Positions 1-6,301 of a stretch of DNA of 6,515 nucleotides are shown here, one piece after another. The notes under the pieces are model-generated. The model did no database searches. It was not told where the DNA came from and worked only from the letters and a program-made list of their open reading frames with translations. The stretch's first letter is position 1. Each line of letters opens with the position of its first letter. Source of the DNA: an uncultured Clostridia bacterium (GTDB lineage: Bacteria > Bacillota_A > Clostridia > UMGS1840 > HGM11507); contig CAKRUL010000084.1 of assembly GCA_934403665.1 (NCBI GenBank), positions 1-6,515 of the forward strand, written 5' to 3'. The position numbers and the translations under genes are program-made.

Positions 1-35
1 GCCTGTGCGCTTAGAAACTCTTTTCCGGAAAACAT

Positions 36-75
36 AAAACGGGCATCGTACCGGTATAGTACGATGTCCGTTTTT
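36..75 (-). terminator. Bidirectional rho-independent terminator after SBP-A
   Basis: A 12-bp stem (40-51 with 59-70, one G-T type mismatch) encloses a 7-nt loop. On the minus strand it is followed by a T-rich stretch (GTTTTATGTTTT), and on the plus strand by TTTTT at 71-75, so it can act in both directions. It lies about 50 bp past the SBP-A stop codon and closes that transcript. It could also stop a convergent plus-strand gene to the left, but too little sequence (about 35 bp) is present to identify one. Confidence 0.85.
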
Positions 76-94
76 AACATTTCTATCAAACAAA

Positions 95-120
95 TGACGA
101 GGCAGGAAACGCCTCCGTTA
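95..120 (-). terminator. Minor hairpin directly after SBP-A stop codon
   Basis: Arms 95-103 and 111-120 pair through a GAGGC/GCCTC core plus outer pairs, with one bulged base at 116 and a 7-nt loop. On the minus strand the hairpin begins 4 nt past the SBP-A stop and is followed by a modest T-rich run (TCATTTGTTTG). It may be a weak first terminator or a 3'-end stabilising hairpin ahead of the stronger one at 40-70. Confidence 0.4.
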
Positions 121-123
121 TTT

Positions 124-1728
124 TTACTGCTGGTCGTAACGCGCCTGTGCGGCATTCTGAGCTGCTAAGGTCTCGGAAGCACCGTTTGCCTCCATCTGAT
201 TCAGGAAGTTTTTCCAAGCCGCATCTCCGGTTTCTCCCGACAGAATATATTTGGAAGCAAACTCTTCGCCCAGTTTTCTGAGTTTCGGGTCATTTTTGGT
301 GACAATTTCTTTTTCCTCAGATGTCAATGTAGGCTCCGGATTTTCCGGCAGATAGCCTCCGCCCGGTTTGTTGTTCATCAGATCCTGTGCTTCCTGGTTT
401 TTCTCAGTATAATTGAAGTAAGAACTCCTTCTGTCATATCTTCTGGTCACACCACTCAGACACATTCCGTATTTTTCTTCCAGATCTTTGATGGTGATAT
501 TCTGACTGTCAAACCCGATATAAACCGCATGAGTTTTATCCGCATTCCAGTTGAAGGTGACCCCTTCGATTCCGCAGGTCATCAGCTCTGCTCCGCCATC
601 GCTCAGCAGATAGTCATTTACCTGCATCGCCAGCAAGCTCTTATTCGATTTTTTGAATGACACACTGCCGGATACCGGGGAAAGCGTGATTACTTTTTGG
701 GTCGGTCCTACCGGATTTCCAAAGCGCAGATCGTATTCCGGAACAGTTCCCTTCGCCTGTTCATAGAACATATCCATCCGGTCGATCCAGTCAAAGGTGG
801 TGAATGCCTGTGCACGCTGAGTCATCTTGGAGGTCCATGCCGCCTGTGTGCAGGTCAGGAATTCCGGATCCAGCAATTTTTCATCATACAGCTTTTTGAT
901 ATAATCCAAAAATTCTTTGAAGGTCGGATCCATGGAAGAATACTTCCAGGTCTTTGCTTCATAATCATAGAACATTCCCGGCCAATTTTGGACGCCCCAG
1001 CTTGCAGCCATCTGGTTGAAAAAATTGACTCCGCTTTTGGAAACCATCGGCGTGGAGGACGGATATGCCTGTTTCAGCTTTTTCAAAGCCTGATAATAGC
1101 TATCCGGACTATCCCACATCGGAATTCCTTGCTTGTCGAAAATATCTTTCCGATACATCATTCCGTGATTTACATCCCGGTTAATGCCATAGCTCGGGAA
1201 CAGATAAAGCTTTCCGTCCGAAGCTTTCCAGCCTTTCATAACCTTTTCGGTTTTCAGCTCTGCTGCCCGGTCAATAAACAGATTTTTAAAGTTCGGAAGC
1301 TCGTCCACATGCTCCAGAATCGGTTCAAATGCACCCTGCATGCCTAAATCATTGACTTCCTCTGCGGTAAAACCGCCGGCAATCACATCCGGCATATCCG
1401 TTTTGGAAGCCACCAGCACTTTCGCCTTTTCTTTTATGGTAGCCAACGGAATTTCTGTCACGGTAATCTTTGCCCCGGTCCTTCTGGAAAGTTCTTTGAT
1501 GACAACGCTGTCGGTCATCCCGGTGTTGCTTGATTCGGTCATGAAATTGATTTCCGTTCCCTTTTTGTCCAAAGGAAGCTTCAATCCGCCGGCATCCGCC
1601 TCGAATTTCTGAATTTCCTCCTCCGTCATGGTCCCGACATCATTTTCTTTTCCGCCGGTACAGCCGGCAAACAGAGATCCCATCATTGTGATGCAGATTC
1701 CTGCTGCCAATAGTTTTTTTGCCTTCAT
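124..1728 (-). CDS. Extracellular solute-binding lipoprotein (SBP-A, orphan ABC receptor)
   Basis: A predicted 534-aa lipoprotein that should sit on the outer face of the membrane and deliver a solute, probably a saccharide, to an ABC importer. The ligand is unknown. Residues 1-23 form a signal peptide: KAKK, a hydrophobic core and a lipobox ending FAGC with Cys23 as lipidation site. A short polar linker leads into GGLKLPLD (47-54), which starts the mature fold, and the size fits large cluster-1-like (LplA-type) binding proteins. Longer in-frame starts exist at 1782, 1761 and 1749. The ATG at 1726-1728 is preferred because AAGGAGGA (1736-1743) stands 7 nt upstream and the signal peptide then has normal length. 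It is a paralogue of the lipoprotein at 2799-4364: residues 270-302 match 20 of 33 positions there, including LTCTQ. It has its own promoter and terminators and no adjacent permease gene, so it appears monocistronic. Family assignment is by overall pattern; transport specificity is inference. Confidence 0.88.
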   Translation of the reverse strand: MKAKKLLAAGICITMMGSLFAGCTGGKENDVGTMTEEEIQKFEADAGGLKLPLDKKGTEINFMTESSNTGMTDSVVIKELSRRTGAKITVTEIPLATIKEKAKVLVASKTDMPDVIAGGFTAEEVNDLGMQGAFEPILEHVDELPNFKNLFIDRAAELKTEKVMKGWKASDGKLYLFPSYGINRDVNHGMMYRKDIFDKQGIPMWDSPDSYYQALKKLKQAYPSSTPMVSKSGVNFFNQMAASWGVQNWPGMFYDYEAKTWKYSSMDPTFKEFLDYIKKLYDEKLLDPEFLTCTQAAWTSKMTQRAQAFTTFDWIDRMDMFYEQAKGTVPEYDLRFGNPVGPTQKVITLSPVSGSVSFKKSNKSLLAMQVNDYLLSDGGAELMTCGIEGVTFNWNADKTHAVYIGFDSQNITIKDLEEKYGMCLSGVTRRYDRRSSYFNYTEKNQEAQDLMNNKPGGGYLPENPEPTLTSEEKEIVTKNDPKLRKLGEEFASKYILSGETGDAAWKNFLNQMEANGASETLAAQNAAQARYDQQ

Positions 1729-1735
1729 CTTGTTT

Positions 1736-1743
1736 TCCTCCTT
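1736..1743 (-). promoter_or_regulatory. Strong Shine-Dalgarno that sets the SBP-A start
   Basis: AAGGAGGA on the minus strand is 7 nt from the ATG at 1726-1728. None of the upstream in-frame ATGs has a comparable site, so this motif decides the annotated start. Confidence 0.9.
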
Positions 1744-1804
1744 TTTCATTTTTGCACGCATCCACTCTGTGAATACGCACATGTTTTTCCCATTCTTTTT
1801 TGTT

Positions 1805-1834
1805 ATTTTACACCTTTTCTCAGGAGCATGTCAA
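1805..1834 (-). promoter_or_regulatory. Sigma-A type promoter of SBP-A
   Basis: Minus strand: -35 TTGACA (1829-1834, perfect consensus), 18-bp spacer, -10 TAAAAT (1805-1810, five of six). The transcription start would fall near 1798, giving a leader of about 70 nt before the ATG. The rsmG terminator lies upstream, so this promoter should supply most SBP-A transcription. Confidence 0.8.
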
Positions 1835-1839
1835 TCAAA

Positions 1840-1904
1840 TTCGTCGTTTTGCACAAACCATCTGTCTTTTTCATCGTCTTGCATAATTTTGTTTCGTCTT
1901 TTTG
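1840..1904 (-). repeat. Direct-repeat cluster upstream of the SBP-A -35 box
   Basis: Three similar 12-mers in the same orientation (minus strand): CAAAAAGACGAA (1893-1904), CAAGACGATGAA (1870-1881) and CAAAACGACGAA (1840-1851). The first and third differ at one position, the second and third at two. The second and third extend to a 17-bp match, TTATGCAAGACGATGAA against TTGTGCAAAACGACGAA, with three transitions. The last copy ends 5 bp from the -35 hexamer. Direct repeats abutting a -35 are typical of activator sites such as those of AraC-family regulators. The regulator is not in the window, so this is a candidate operator only. Confidence 0.5.
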
Positions 1905-1915
1905 TCCAGTTTGCC

Positions 1916-1945
1916 ATTCTAAAAATGAAGATTATCCATTGACAA
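1916..1945 (-). promoter_or_regulatory. Possible second, upstream promoter for SBP-A
   Basis: Minus strand TTGTCA (1940-1945), 18-bp spacer, TAGAAT (1916-1921); each hexamer matches consensus at five of six positions. It would start transcription near 1909 and read through the direct repeats. In AT-rich DNA such matches occur by chance, so this is tentative. Confidence 0.3.
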
Positions 1946-1960
1946 ATAAAATTTTACACT

Positions 1961-1978
1961 TATCACGCGTATCACGCG
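1961..1978. repeat. Perfect tandem 9-bp repeat (CGCGTGATA x2)
   Basis: Minus strand CGCGTGATA is repeated twice without a gap. The same bases contain a perfect inverted repeat, CGCGT-GAT-ACGCG (1966-1978). It is GC-rich against an AT-rich background, and a GTGTAAAAT string (1951-1959), identical to that at the SBP-A -10 region, follows it on the minus strand. Possible protein-binding site; function unknown. Confidence 0.45.
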
Positions 1979-2053
1979 AGAAAGCTTTCAATCCTATGGA
2001 TTCCGCAACATTTTGATTAAGATGTCGAAAATTTTTCCTGTGAAAAAACAAAT

Positions 2054-2080
2054 GACAGGTCACGTTTTCCATGACCTGTC
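2054..2080 (-). terminator. Rho-independent terminator after rsmG
   Basis: A perfect 9-bp stem (GACAGGTCA, 2054-2062, with 2072-2080) has a 9-nt loop. On the minus strand it is followed by ATTTGTTTTTTC, and on the plus strand by TGTTTTT, so it may work both ways. It starts 5 nt past the rsmG stop and ends the thioesterase-SBP-B-rsmG operon. Confidence 0.87.
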
Positions 2081-2085
2081 TGTTT

Positions 2086-2787
2086 TTAGCAAAGCGGCTT
2101 TTTACATGGTTTTCCGGCTTTTCTGGGATATTGCGGAGGGGTTTCTTTCACCTTTTGAAAAACAAGCAGCACCCGTTCCTGATCAGTTGAGGGAATCTTC
2201 CGTTCCAGGGTTTCGGTGAGTTCCATTCCAAGAATCTGCATGGCATGCTTTGCCTCCTCCAATTCACGGAATCCGTCCGGTCCCTTTAAAGCAACAAAAT
2301 AGCCGTCTTTTTCCACAAAGGGTGTGCAATACTCCATCAGGATATTGAGGGGCGCAACTGCCCTGGCAACACAAAGCTCATATTTTTGGCGATACCGTTC
2401 CTCCTGCCCGGCATCCTCCGCACGCATATGAAGCGTTTCTATTTGCTGCAATTGCAATGTTTCAATCACACAGTCCAAAAAATAAAGCCTTTTATACAAA
2501 GAATCCAGCAATGTGAACTGCAAATCCGGGCGGATAATTTTTGCCGGAATAGACGGAAAGCCTGCTCCGCACCCAACATCGATGGTTTTCATTCCCTGCC
2601 GGATTACCTTTGTTTGAAACAGCAATGCACTGTCCAAATAATGCTTCAGAACGATCTCTTCCGGATCGGTAATAGCAGTTAAATTCATTTTTTGGTTCCA
2701 TTCCAGAAGCAGCTTTGTAAACTCATCAAACTGTTCTCTCTGCCGCTGACTTAAAACAATTCCGATTTTTTGAAATAATTCATACAT
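2086..2787 (-). CDS. rsmG: 16S rRNA (guanine527-N7)-methyltransferase RsmG
   Basis: A 233-aa cytoplasmic enzyme (formerly GidB) that transfers a methyl group from S-adenosylmethionine to N7 of G527 in the 530 loop of 16S rRNA; loss of the family enzyme is known to give low-level streptomycin resistance. The sequence is full length with the expected landmarks: WNQKMNLTAI (30-39), LKHYLDS (47-53), SAM-binding DVGCGAGFPS (70-79), LLDSLYKRLYFL (93-104), RAEDAG (122-127), VARAVAPL (140-147), ALKG (166-169) and the C-terminal YPRKAGKPCKKPL (220-232). The glycine-rich loop reads GFPSIPAKI where GFPGLPLAI is more usual, a mild variation. The ATG at 2785-2787 has TAAGGA 8 nt upstream, overlapping the stop codon of the preceding lipoprotein, 11 bp away. 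In many bacteria rsmG follows mnmG near parA/parB; here it is third in an operon with a thioesterase and a transport receptor. Confidence 0.97.
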   Translation of the reverse strand: MYELFQKIGIVLSQRQREQFDEFTKLLLEWNQKMNLTAITDPEEIVLKHYLDSALLFQTKVIRQGMKTIDVGCGAGFPSIPAKIIRPDLQFTLLDSLYKRLYFLDCVIETLQLQQIETLHMRAEDAGQEERYRQKYELCVARAVAPLNILMEYCTPFVEKDGYFVALKGPDGFRELEEAKHAMQILGMELTETLERKIPSTDQERVLLVFQKVKETPPQYPRKAGKPCKKPLC

Positions 2788-2795
2788 AAGCTATG

Positions 2796-2801
2796 TCCTT
2801 A
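2796..2801 (-). promoter_or_regulatory. rsmG ribosome binding site overlapping SBP-B stop codon
   Basis: Minus strand TAAGGA: the TAA is the SBP-B stop (2799-2801) and AAGGA serves as Shine-Dalgarno for rsmG, 8 nt from its ATG. The overlap predicts that ribosomes terminating on SBP-B assist initiation on rsmG. Confidence 0.8.
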
Positions 2802-4364
2802 CTTTCGATATTTTTGATATTGACGGTTATACAGTGCGATAAGCTCCTCTGCGCCAAGTGCTCTGGCTTTTTCCAGCCATTGATCCCAAGAAGTTTCCTC
2901 CCGGTCGCCGCCCAACACATAATTCTCGGCAAATTCCATCGCCGCCGCATTCAAATCATTCATCCATTTTGATACCTGTGCCTTCTGATCCGTTTCAAAT
3001 CTTACCGCCGGCATTTCCTTTTCCAAGCAGTTTCCGCTTGTAATGATGTCCTGCGCCTCCCGTTCTTTAGGGGAATAGTGAAAATATGCGCTTCTCTGAT
3101 CCGCTCGACGGTATAAACCGTCGATAAACATGCCGTACCGTTCTTCCAGCTCTTCCGCCGAAAGATTTTTCTCCTGAGGAAATCCAAGGTATTTTACAGA
3201 GTTGTCCTTTTCCAGTTGATACGTCTTATTGCGCACGCCAAGGGTCATCAATTCCGCGCCGGAAGGGCTCAGCAGATAATCCAAAAGCTTTAAGGATAAA
3301 AGTTTTTTGCTGTTGTTTGTGACCGCCGGACCTCCGCCGATTTTTTCCGGCGCTGCAATTTTTCCGGCAGGCCCGATCGGATAGGCATAGCGCAAATCAT
3401 AGGTTGGATCGGAGCCTTGAACCTGCTGATAAAAAAGATCCATTTGCCGGATCTCATCAAAGGTGACAAAAGCTCTTTCCGGTTCCCGCATCTTTGCTTC
3501 CCAATTGCTTTGCGTGCAGGTTAAAAACTCTTCGTCAAGCAACCCCTCCGCATATAATTTCCGCATAAAATCCAACATCTGTTTCGCCTTCGGGTCGGTT
3601 GCGGAATATTGAAAGGTTTGTTGCTCTGCCGAAAAATACACCCCCGGAAATTGAATGCCCCAGCCGGCGGACCAATCGGAAAAAATACCCGTTCCCGTCT
3701 TGGAGACATAGGGAGCGGAAGAAGGATAAATCGTTTTCAGCTTCTGCAGAGCCTGATAAAATTCCTCGGTGTTTTTCCAAGCAGGAATTCCGTTTCGGTC
3801 AAAAATATCCTTCCGATATAAAAAGCCTTGATTCACCGGTCTTTGAAACTCAAATTTCGGGAAAATATATAAATTGTTGTCTCCGGATGTGTATGTGTTA
3901 AAAATGATACTGTTTTCCTCATCATCTACAAAATGCTTTTTCAAGTTGGGAAGCTCATTGATATATTTATTAATCGATACAAAAGTTCCCTGTGCTCCCA
4001 GCTGATTGATCTCGTCCATGCCAAAAGAGCTGTTCATAATTTCCGGCATATCATTGCTGTTCAACATGACCTTCGCCTTTTCCTGGATATTGGAAGGAGC
4101 CACCTCGATCAGATTAATATCCAATCCGGTTCGTTCAGACAGTTCCCGGATGACCAGCTTGTCTGAAAGATTGGAAAAATCGGAGACGACCAGTATGCTG
4201 ATTTTGGTATGATTGGTATCCATCGGTAATTTCAAGCCGCCGGTATCCCCATAATTTGTAGTATTGTCCGGAGGAATCAGTGAAATAATGCTGCTTTTTT
4301 CCCCACAGGAACCCAGCAGCAAACAAAGAAGAAGCACTGCAAGCACGTTTCTTTTTTTTCTCAT
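2799..4364 (-). CDS. Extracellular solute-binding lipoprotein (SBP-B, paralogue of SBP-A)
   Basis: A predicted 521-aa membrane-anchored receptor for an ABC importer, of the same large solute-binding family as the gene at 124-1728. Residues 1-20 are a textbook lipoprotein signal: RKKR, a leucine-rich core, and lipobox LGSC with Cys20. The mature part mirrors SBP-A throughout: GGLKLPMD (42-49), FLYRKDIFDRNGIP (181-194), YPSSAPYVSKTG (213-224), LLDEEFLTCTQ (275-285), FVTFDEIRQMD (299-309), and a tryptophan-containing C-terminal helix region. A longer frame begins at TTG 4395-4397. I prefer ATG 4362-4364 because it gives a compact signal peptide and has GAGGA (4376-4380) upstream, although its 11-nt spacing is long. 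It lies 51 bp after the thioesterase with no terminator between, and 11 bp before rsmG. No permease or ATPase gene is nearby; the ligand is unknown, and sugar transport is inferred only from family resemblance. Confidence 0.87.
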   Translation of the reverse strand: MRKKRNVLAVLLLCLLLGSCGEKSSIISLIPPDNTTNYGDTGGLKLPMDTNHTKISILVVSDFSNLSDKLVIRELSERTGLDINLIEVAPSNIQEKAKVMLNSNDMPEIMNSSFGMDEINQLGAQGTFVSINKYINELPNLKKHFVDDEENSIIFNTYTSGDNNLYIFPKFEFQRPVNQGFLYRKDIFDRNGIPAWKNTEEFYQALQKLKTIYPSSAPYVSKTGTGIFSDWSAGWGIQFPGVYFSAEQQTFQYSATDPKAKQMLDFMRKLYAEGLLDEEFLTCTQSNWEAKMREPERAFVTFDEIRQMDLFYQQVQGSDPTYDLRYAYPIGPAGKIAAPEKIGGGPAVTNNSKKLLSLKLLDYLLSPSGAELMTLGVRNKTYQLEKDNSVKYLGFPQEKNLSAEELEERYGMFIDGLYRRADQRSAYFHYSPKEREAQDIITSGNCLEKEMPAVRFETDQKAQVSKWMNDLNAAAMEFAENYVLGGDREETSWDQWLEKARALGAEELIALYNRQYQKYRK

Positions 4365-4415
4365 CTTTTGTTCCGTCCTCTTGTTCAATCTTTTCAATAT
4401 TTCCCGGCAGCTGCG

Positions 4416-4847
4416 CTAAATTCTTTTTTCGTTGCAGTCAGCAGCCTGCGCAATCATCTGATAAATATCCGGAAATTTCTTTTTAAAGTTGATGGGACGA
4501 AAGGTGTCCGAATCGACCCATCCATGCAAGGTGACCCCGCGATTCACCGGTGTTTCGGAGCCCTGTTTATATACGGTATATTCAAATTGAATCTTCGCCG
4601 CTCCCATGGAACTGATTCTCGTGCAAATGCGCAACTCATCCTCATATTTCACCGGACGGAGATACTTGCAATGCACCTCCAGCACAGGAAGCATCGCTCC
4701 CATTTTCTCCAGCCGGCTGTATTGGATTCCCATCTTTTTCATCAATTCTGTGCGTGCAACCTCATACCACACCGGATATACCGAGTGATGTGCAATGCCC
4801 ATCTGGTCGGTTTCCGCATATCGCACGGTCAGCTTACTTTCACTCAT
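4416..4847 (-). CDS. YbgC-type acyl-CoA thioesterase (4HBT hotdog fold)
   Basis: A 143-aa cytoplasmic hotdog-fold protein expected to hydrolyse acyl-CoA thioesters; the physiological acyl group cannot be read from sequence. The N-terminal signature VRYAETDQMGIAHHSVYPVWYEVARTEL (split: 8-19 and 20-35) matches the YbgC/FadM-like 4-hydroxybenzoyl-CoA thioesterase family, with Asp14 in the position of the family's catalytic aspartate. Later family-like segments are LPVLEVHCKYLRPVKYED (53-70) and the strand-rich region through HGWVD (108-112). Length is normal. Start choice is uncertain: ATG 4845-4847 has only a weak GAGAG 5 nt upstream, with AAAGG 13 nt away, while an in-frame GTG at 4857-4859 has AAAGG just 1 nt away, too close. 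The ATG fits the family N-terminus. It is the first gene of the operon from the 4918-4945 promoter; its link to the downstream receptor and rsmG is unclear. Confidence 0.9.
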   Translation of the reverse strand: MSESKLTVRYAETDQMGIAHHSVYPVWYEVARTELMKKMGIQYSRLEKMGAMLPVLEVHCKYLRPVKYEDELRICTRISSMGAAKIQFEYTVYKQGSETPVNRGVTLHGWVDSDTFRPINFKKKFPDIYQMIAQAADCNEKRI

Positions 4848-4917
4848 CAATTCTCTCACGCCTTTCTCTGTTCTATCTTATGAAAAGCAAAATGCTCGTC
4901 GAACAAACGGCTATTTT

Positions 4918-4945
4918 ATTGTACCATGCTTCACAGATTTGTCAA
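4918..4945 (-). promoter_or_regulatory. Sigma-A promoter of thioesterase-SBP-B-rsmG operon
   Basis: Minus strand: perfect -35 TTGACA (4940-4945), 16-bp spacer, -10 TACAAT (4918-4923) preceded by TGG, an extended -10 (TGn). Transcription should start near 4911, leaving a leader of about 64 nt. Nothing operator-like stands out around it, which suggests fairly constitutive expression. Confidence 0.85.
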
Positions 4946-5041
4946 CCGCGCACCCTTTTTTCTGCAAGCGTTTGGATGCCCTCTGCCTTTTGCAGTCACT
5001 CACTCTGTAAAACTGCCGAATGCCTCACATAGAATTGCAAA

Positions 5042-5076
5042 AATGCCAATGGCTTTAACGGGAAGCCATTGGCATT
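5042..5076 (-). terminator. Strong terminator after galK
   Basis: A perfect 14-bp stem (5042-5055 with 5063-5076) encloses a 7-nt loop and is followed on the minus strand by TTTGCAATTC; counting the stem's terminal Ts there are five Ts in a row. It lies about 65 bp past the galK stop and separates the galactose operon from the downstream promoter at 4918-4945. Confidence 0.9.
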
Positions 5077-5140
5077 GTTTGCGCTGGATCAGAATTTTAT
5101 AACAAAAAAGTGAAAGCGGAACCCCATATGGTTTTCAACT

Positions 5141-6301
5141 TTAACCCTCCAGGACTCTTCCTCCGTCTCCGATCACTGTGATATAAAAACTGGGCGCATA
5201 ACCGATTCTCTTCTGATAATTTTCCGAAACCGCTGTCTGAAACTTCTCTACAGCATCGTCCCGGACAAGGCTGACCGTACATCCGCCAAAACCGGCACCG
5301 GTCATCCTGGAACCCAAAACGCCATCTATCTTCCGCGCTTCTTCCACTAAGGTGTCCAGCTCTGTTCCTGTCACTTCATAGAAATCCCGCAGAGAATCAT
5401 GCGATGCATTCATCAGTTTGCCGAACGCCGCCAGATCTCCCTGTTTCAGAACGGTTACGGACTGCAAGACTCTGTCATCCTCCATGATAACATGCTCTGC
5501 CCTTTTTTGTATCGTACGGTTTGTTATGGCGCTTTTATGCTGTGCAAACATTTCCGCCGTGACGTCAGCCAGACAGGTAATTCCCGGGATTTCCTTCCGA
5601 AGCTCCTCCACCGCCTGTTCACATTCTGCTCTTCGTTCGTTGTATTTGGAATCCGCAAGGCTCCTTTTTTTGTTCGTGTTGGAGATCACCAATTTATAGC
5701 CATCCATCCGAATCGGAACCAATTCAAAATCCATCGTCTTGCAATTCAGAAAAATAGCGTGGTTGCGTTTTCCCATTGCAGAAGAAAACTGATCCATGAT
5801 GCCGCATTTCACGCCGATGTATTCATGCTCCATCTGCTGCGAAATTCTCGCCATTTTCGCCATATCCGTCTGTTCGCCGCTTAAAACGGATACCAGCAAT
5901 GCCGTCACCACCTCAATTGCCGCCGAGGAAGAAAGCCCTCCTCCGTGCGGAATGGTATCGTCATACAAAAGATCACAACCCGAAATGGAATAGCCCTGTT
6001 TTTTCATGGTTTCAAAAATACCAAGCTGATAATTGCCCCACAGCAGATTCTGATAACGTTCCAGCTGGCGAATGTCCGCCTCCACTATTTGAGGCAGATC
6101 GGTCGCTTTTAGGCGAATCACGTTGTCCTTCCGTTTCCGGTATAAAAGAGTGCTTCCCATGCCAATCGCCGCCGGGAAAACATACCCTCCGTTATAATCC
6201 GTGTGCTCCCCGATCAGATTGACCCGTCCCGGAGAAAACAGCACCTTCTCACAGGGGGCTCCGTATTGCTTGAAAAACTCCTGTTTTAACTGTTCGATCA
6301 T
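5141..6301 (-). CDS. galK: Galactokinase
   Basis: A 386-aa cytoplasmic GHMP-family kinase that phosphorylates alpha-D-galactose with ATP to galactose-1-phosphate, the substrate of the GalT encoded just upstream. All family motifs are intact: the galactokinase signature PGRVNLIGEHTDYNGG (24-39), the ATP-binding PHGGGLSSSAA (118-128), GIMDQFSSAMG (167-177) with Asp170 as catalytic base, and C-terminal motif 3 GSRMTGAGFGGC (330-341). Length matches bacterial galactokinases (about 380-390 aa). The ATG at 6299-6301 shares its A with the galT stop (TGATG) and stands 8 nt from AAGGAG (6310-6315). A GTG one codon upstream (6302-6304) is only 5 nt from that site and is the alternative, adding one residue. 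The overlap indicates translational coupling with galT. A strong terminator follows. No regulator or galE is visible in the window. Confidence 0.97.
   Translation of the reverse strand: MIEQLKQEFFKQYGAPCEKVLFSPGRVNLIGEHTDYNGGYVFPAAIGMGSTLLYRKRKDNVIRLKATDLPQIVEADIRQLERYQNLLWGNYQLGIFETMKKQGYSISGCDLLYDDTIPHGGGLSSSAAIEVVTALLVSVLSGEQTDMAKMARISQQMEHEYIGVKCGIMDQFSSAMGKRNHAIFLNCKTMDFELVPIRMDGYKLVISNTNKKRSLADSKYNERRAECEQAVEELRKEIPGITCLADVTAEMFAQHKSAITNRTIQKRAEHVIMEDDRVLQSVTVLKQGDLAAFGKLMNASHDSLRDFYEVTGTELDTLVEEARKIDGVLGSRMTGAGFGGCTVSLVRDDAVEKFQTAVSENYQKRIGYAPSFYITVIGDGGRVLEG

Larger units (their letters stand above)
1729..2085. other. Intergenic control region between rsmG and SBP-A
   Basis: This 357-bp gap has no convincing gene. 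From right to left it holds the rsmG terminator (2054-2080), a 10-bp palindrome GAAAGCTTTC (1980-1989), the tandem CGCGTGATA repeat, a possible upstream promoter, the direct-repeat cluster, the SBP-A promoter, and a leader of about 70 nt with the Shine-Dalgarno. I see no riboswitch-like architecture. Small plus-strand reading frames here lack promoters and usable ribosome binding sites. Confidence 0.7.

Noticed and set aside
1939..1966. Plus-strand TTGACA (1939-1944) as an antisense promoter
   Set aside because: The best -10 at suitable spacing is TATCAC, a poor match, and transcription would run straight into the bidirectional terminator at 2054-2080 with no gene to express.
1980..1997. Catabolite-repression (cre) site around GAAAGCTTTC
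   Set aside because: The palindrome lacks the central CG and the 14-bp spacing of the CcpA consensus, so I treat it only as a short palindrome.
1828..2016. Plus-strand 62-aa reading frame in the rsmG/SBP-A intergenic region
   Set aside because: Its AGGAG is only 1 nt from the ATG, it overlaps the SBP-A promoter and repeats in antisense, and the protein has no recognisable pattern.
4368..4883. Long plus-strand reading frame (171 aa) opposite the thioesterase
   Set aside because: It is the antisense shadow of a gene with clear family motifs and has no promoter or ribosome binding site of its own.
5085..5140. Second terminator between galK and the 5042-5076 hairpin (CCATATGG plus a T run)
   Set aside because: The stem is only about 4 bp and is separated from the T run by more than 10 nt; it is unlikely to terminate transcription.
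5399..5884. Plus-strand 161-aa reading frame opposite galK
   Set aside because: Antisense shadow of galK; composition (many His, Phe and Arg) is what reversed galK codons produce.
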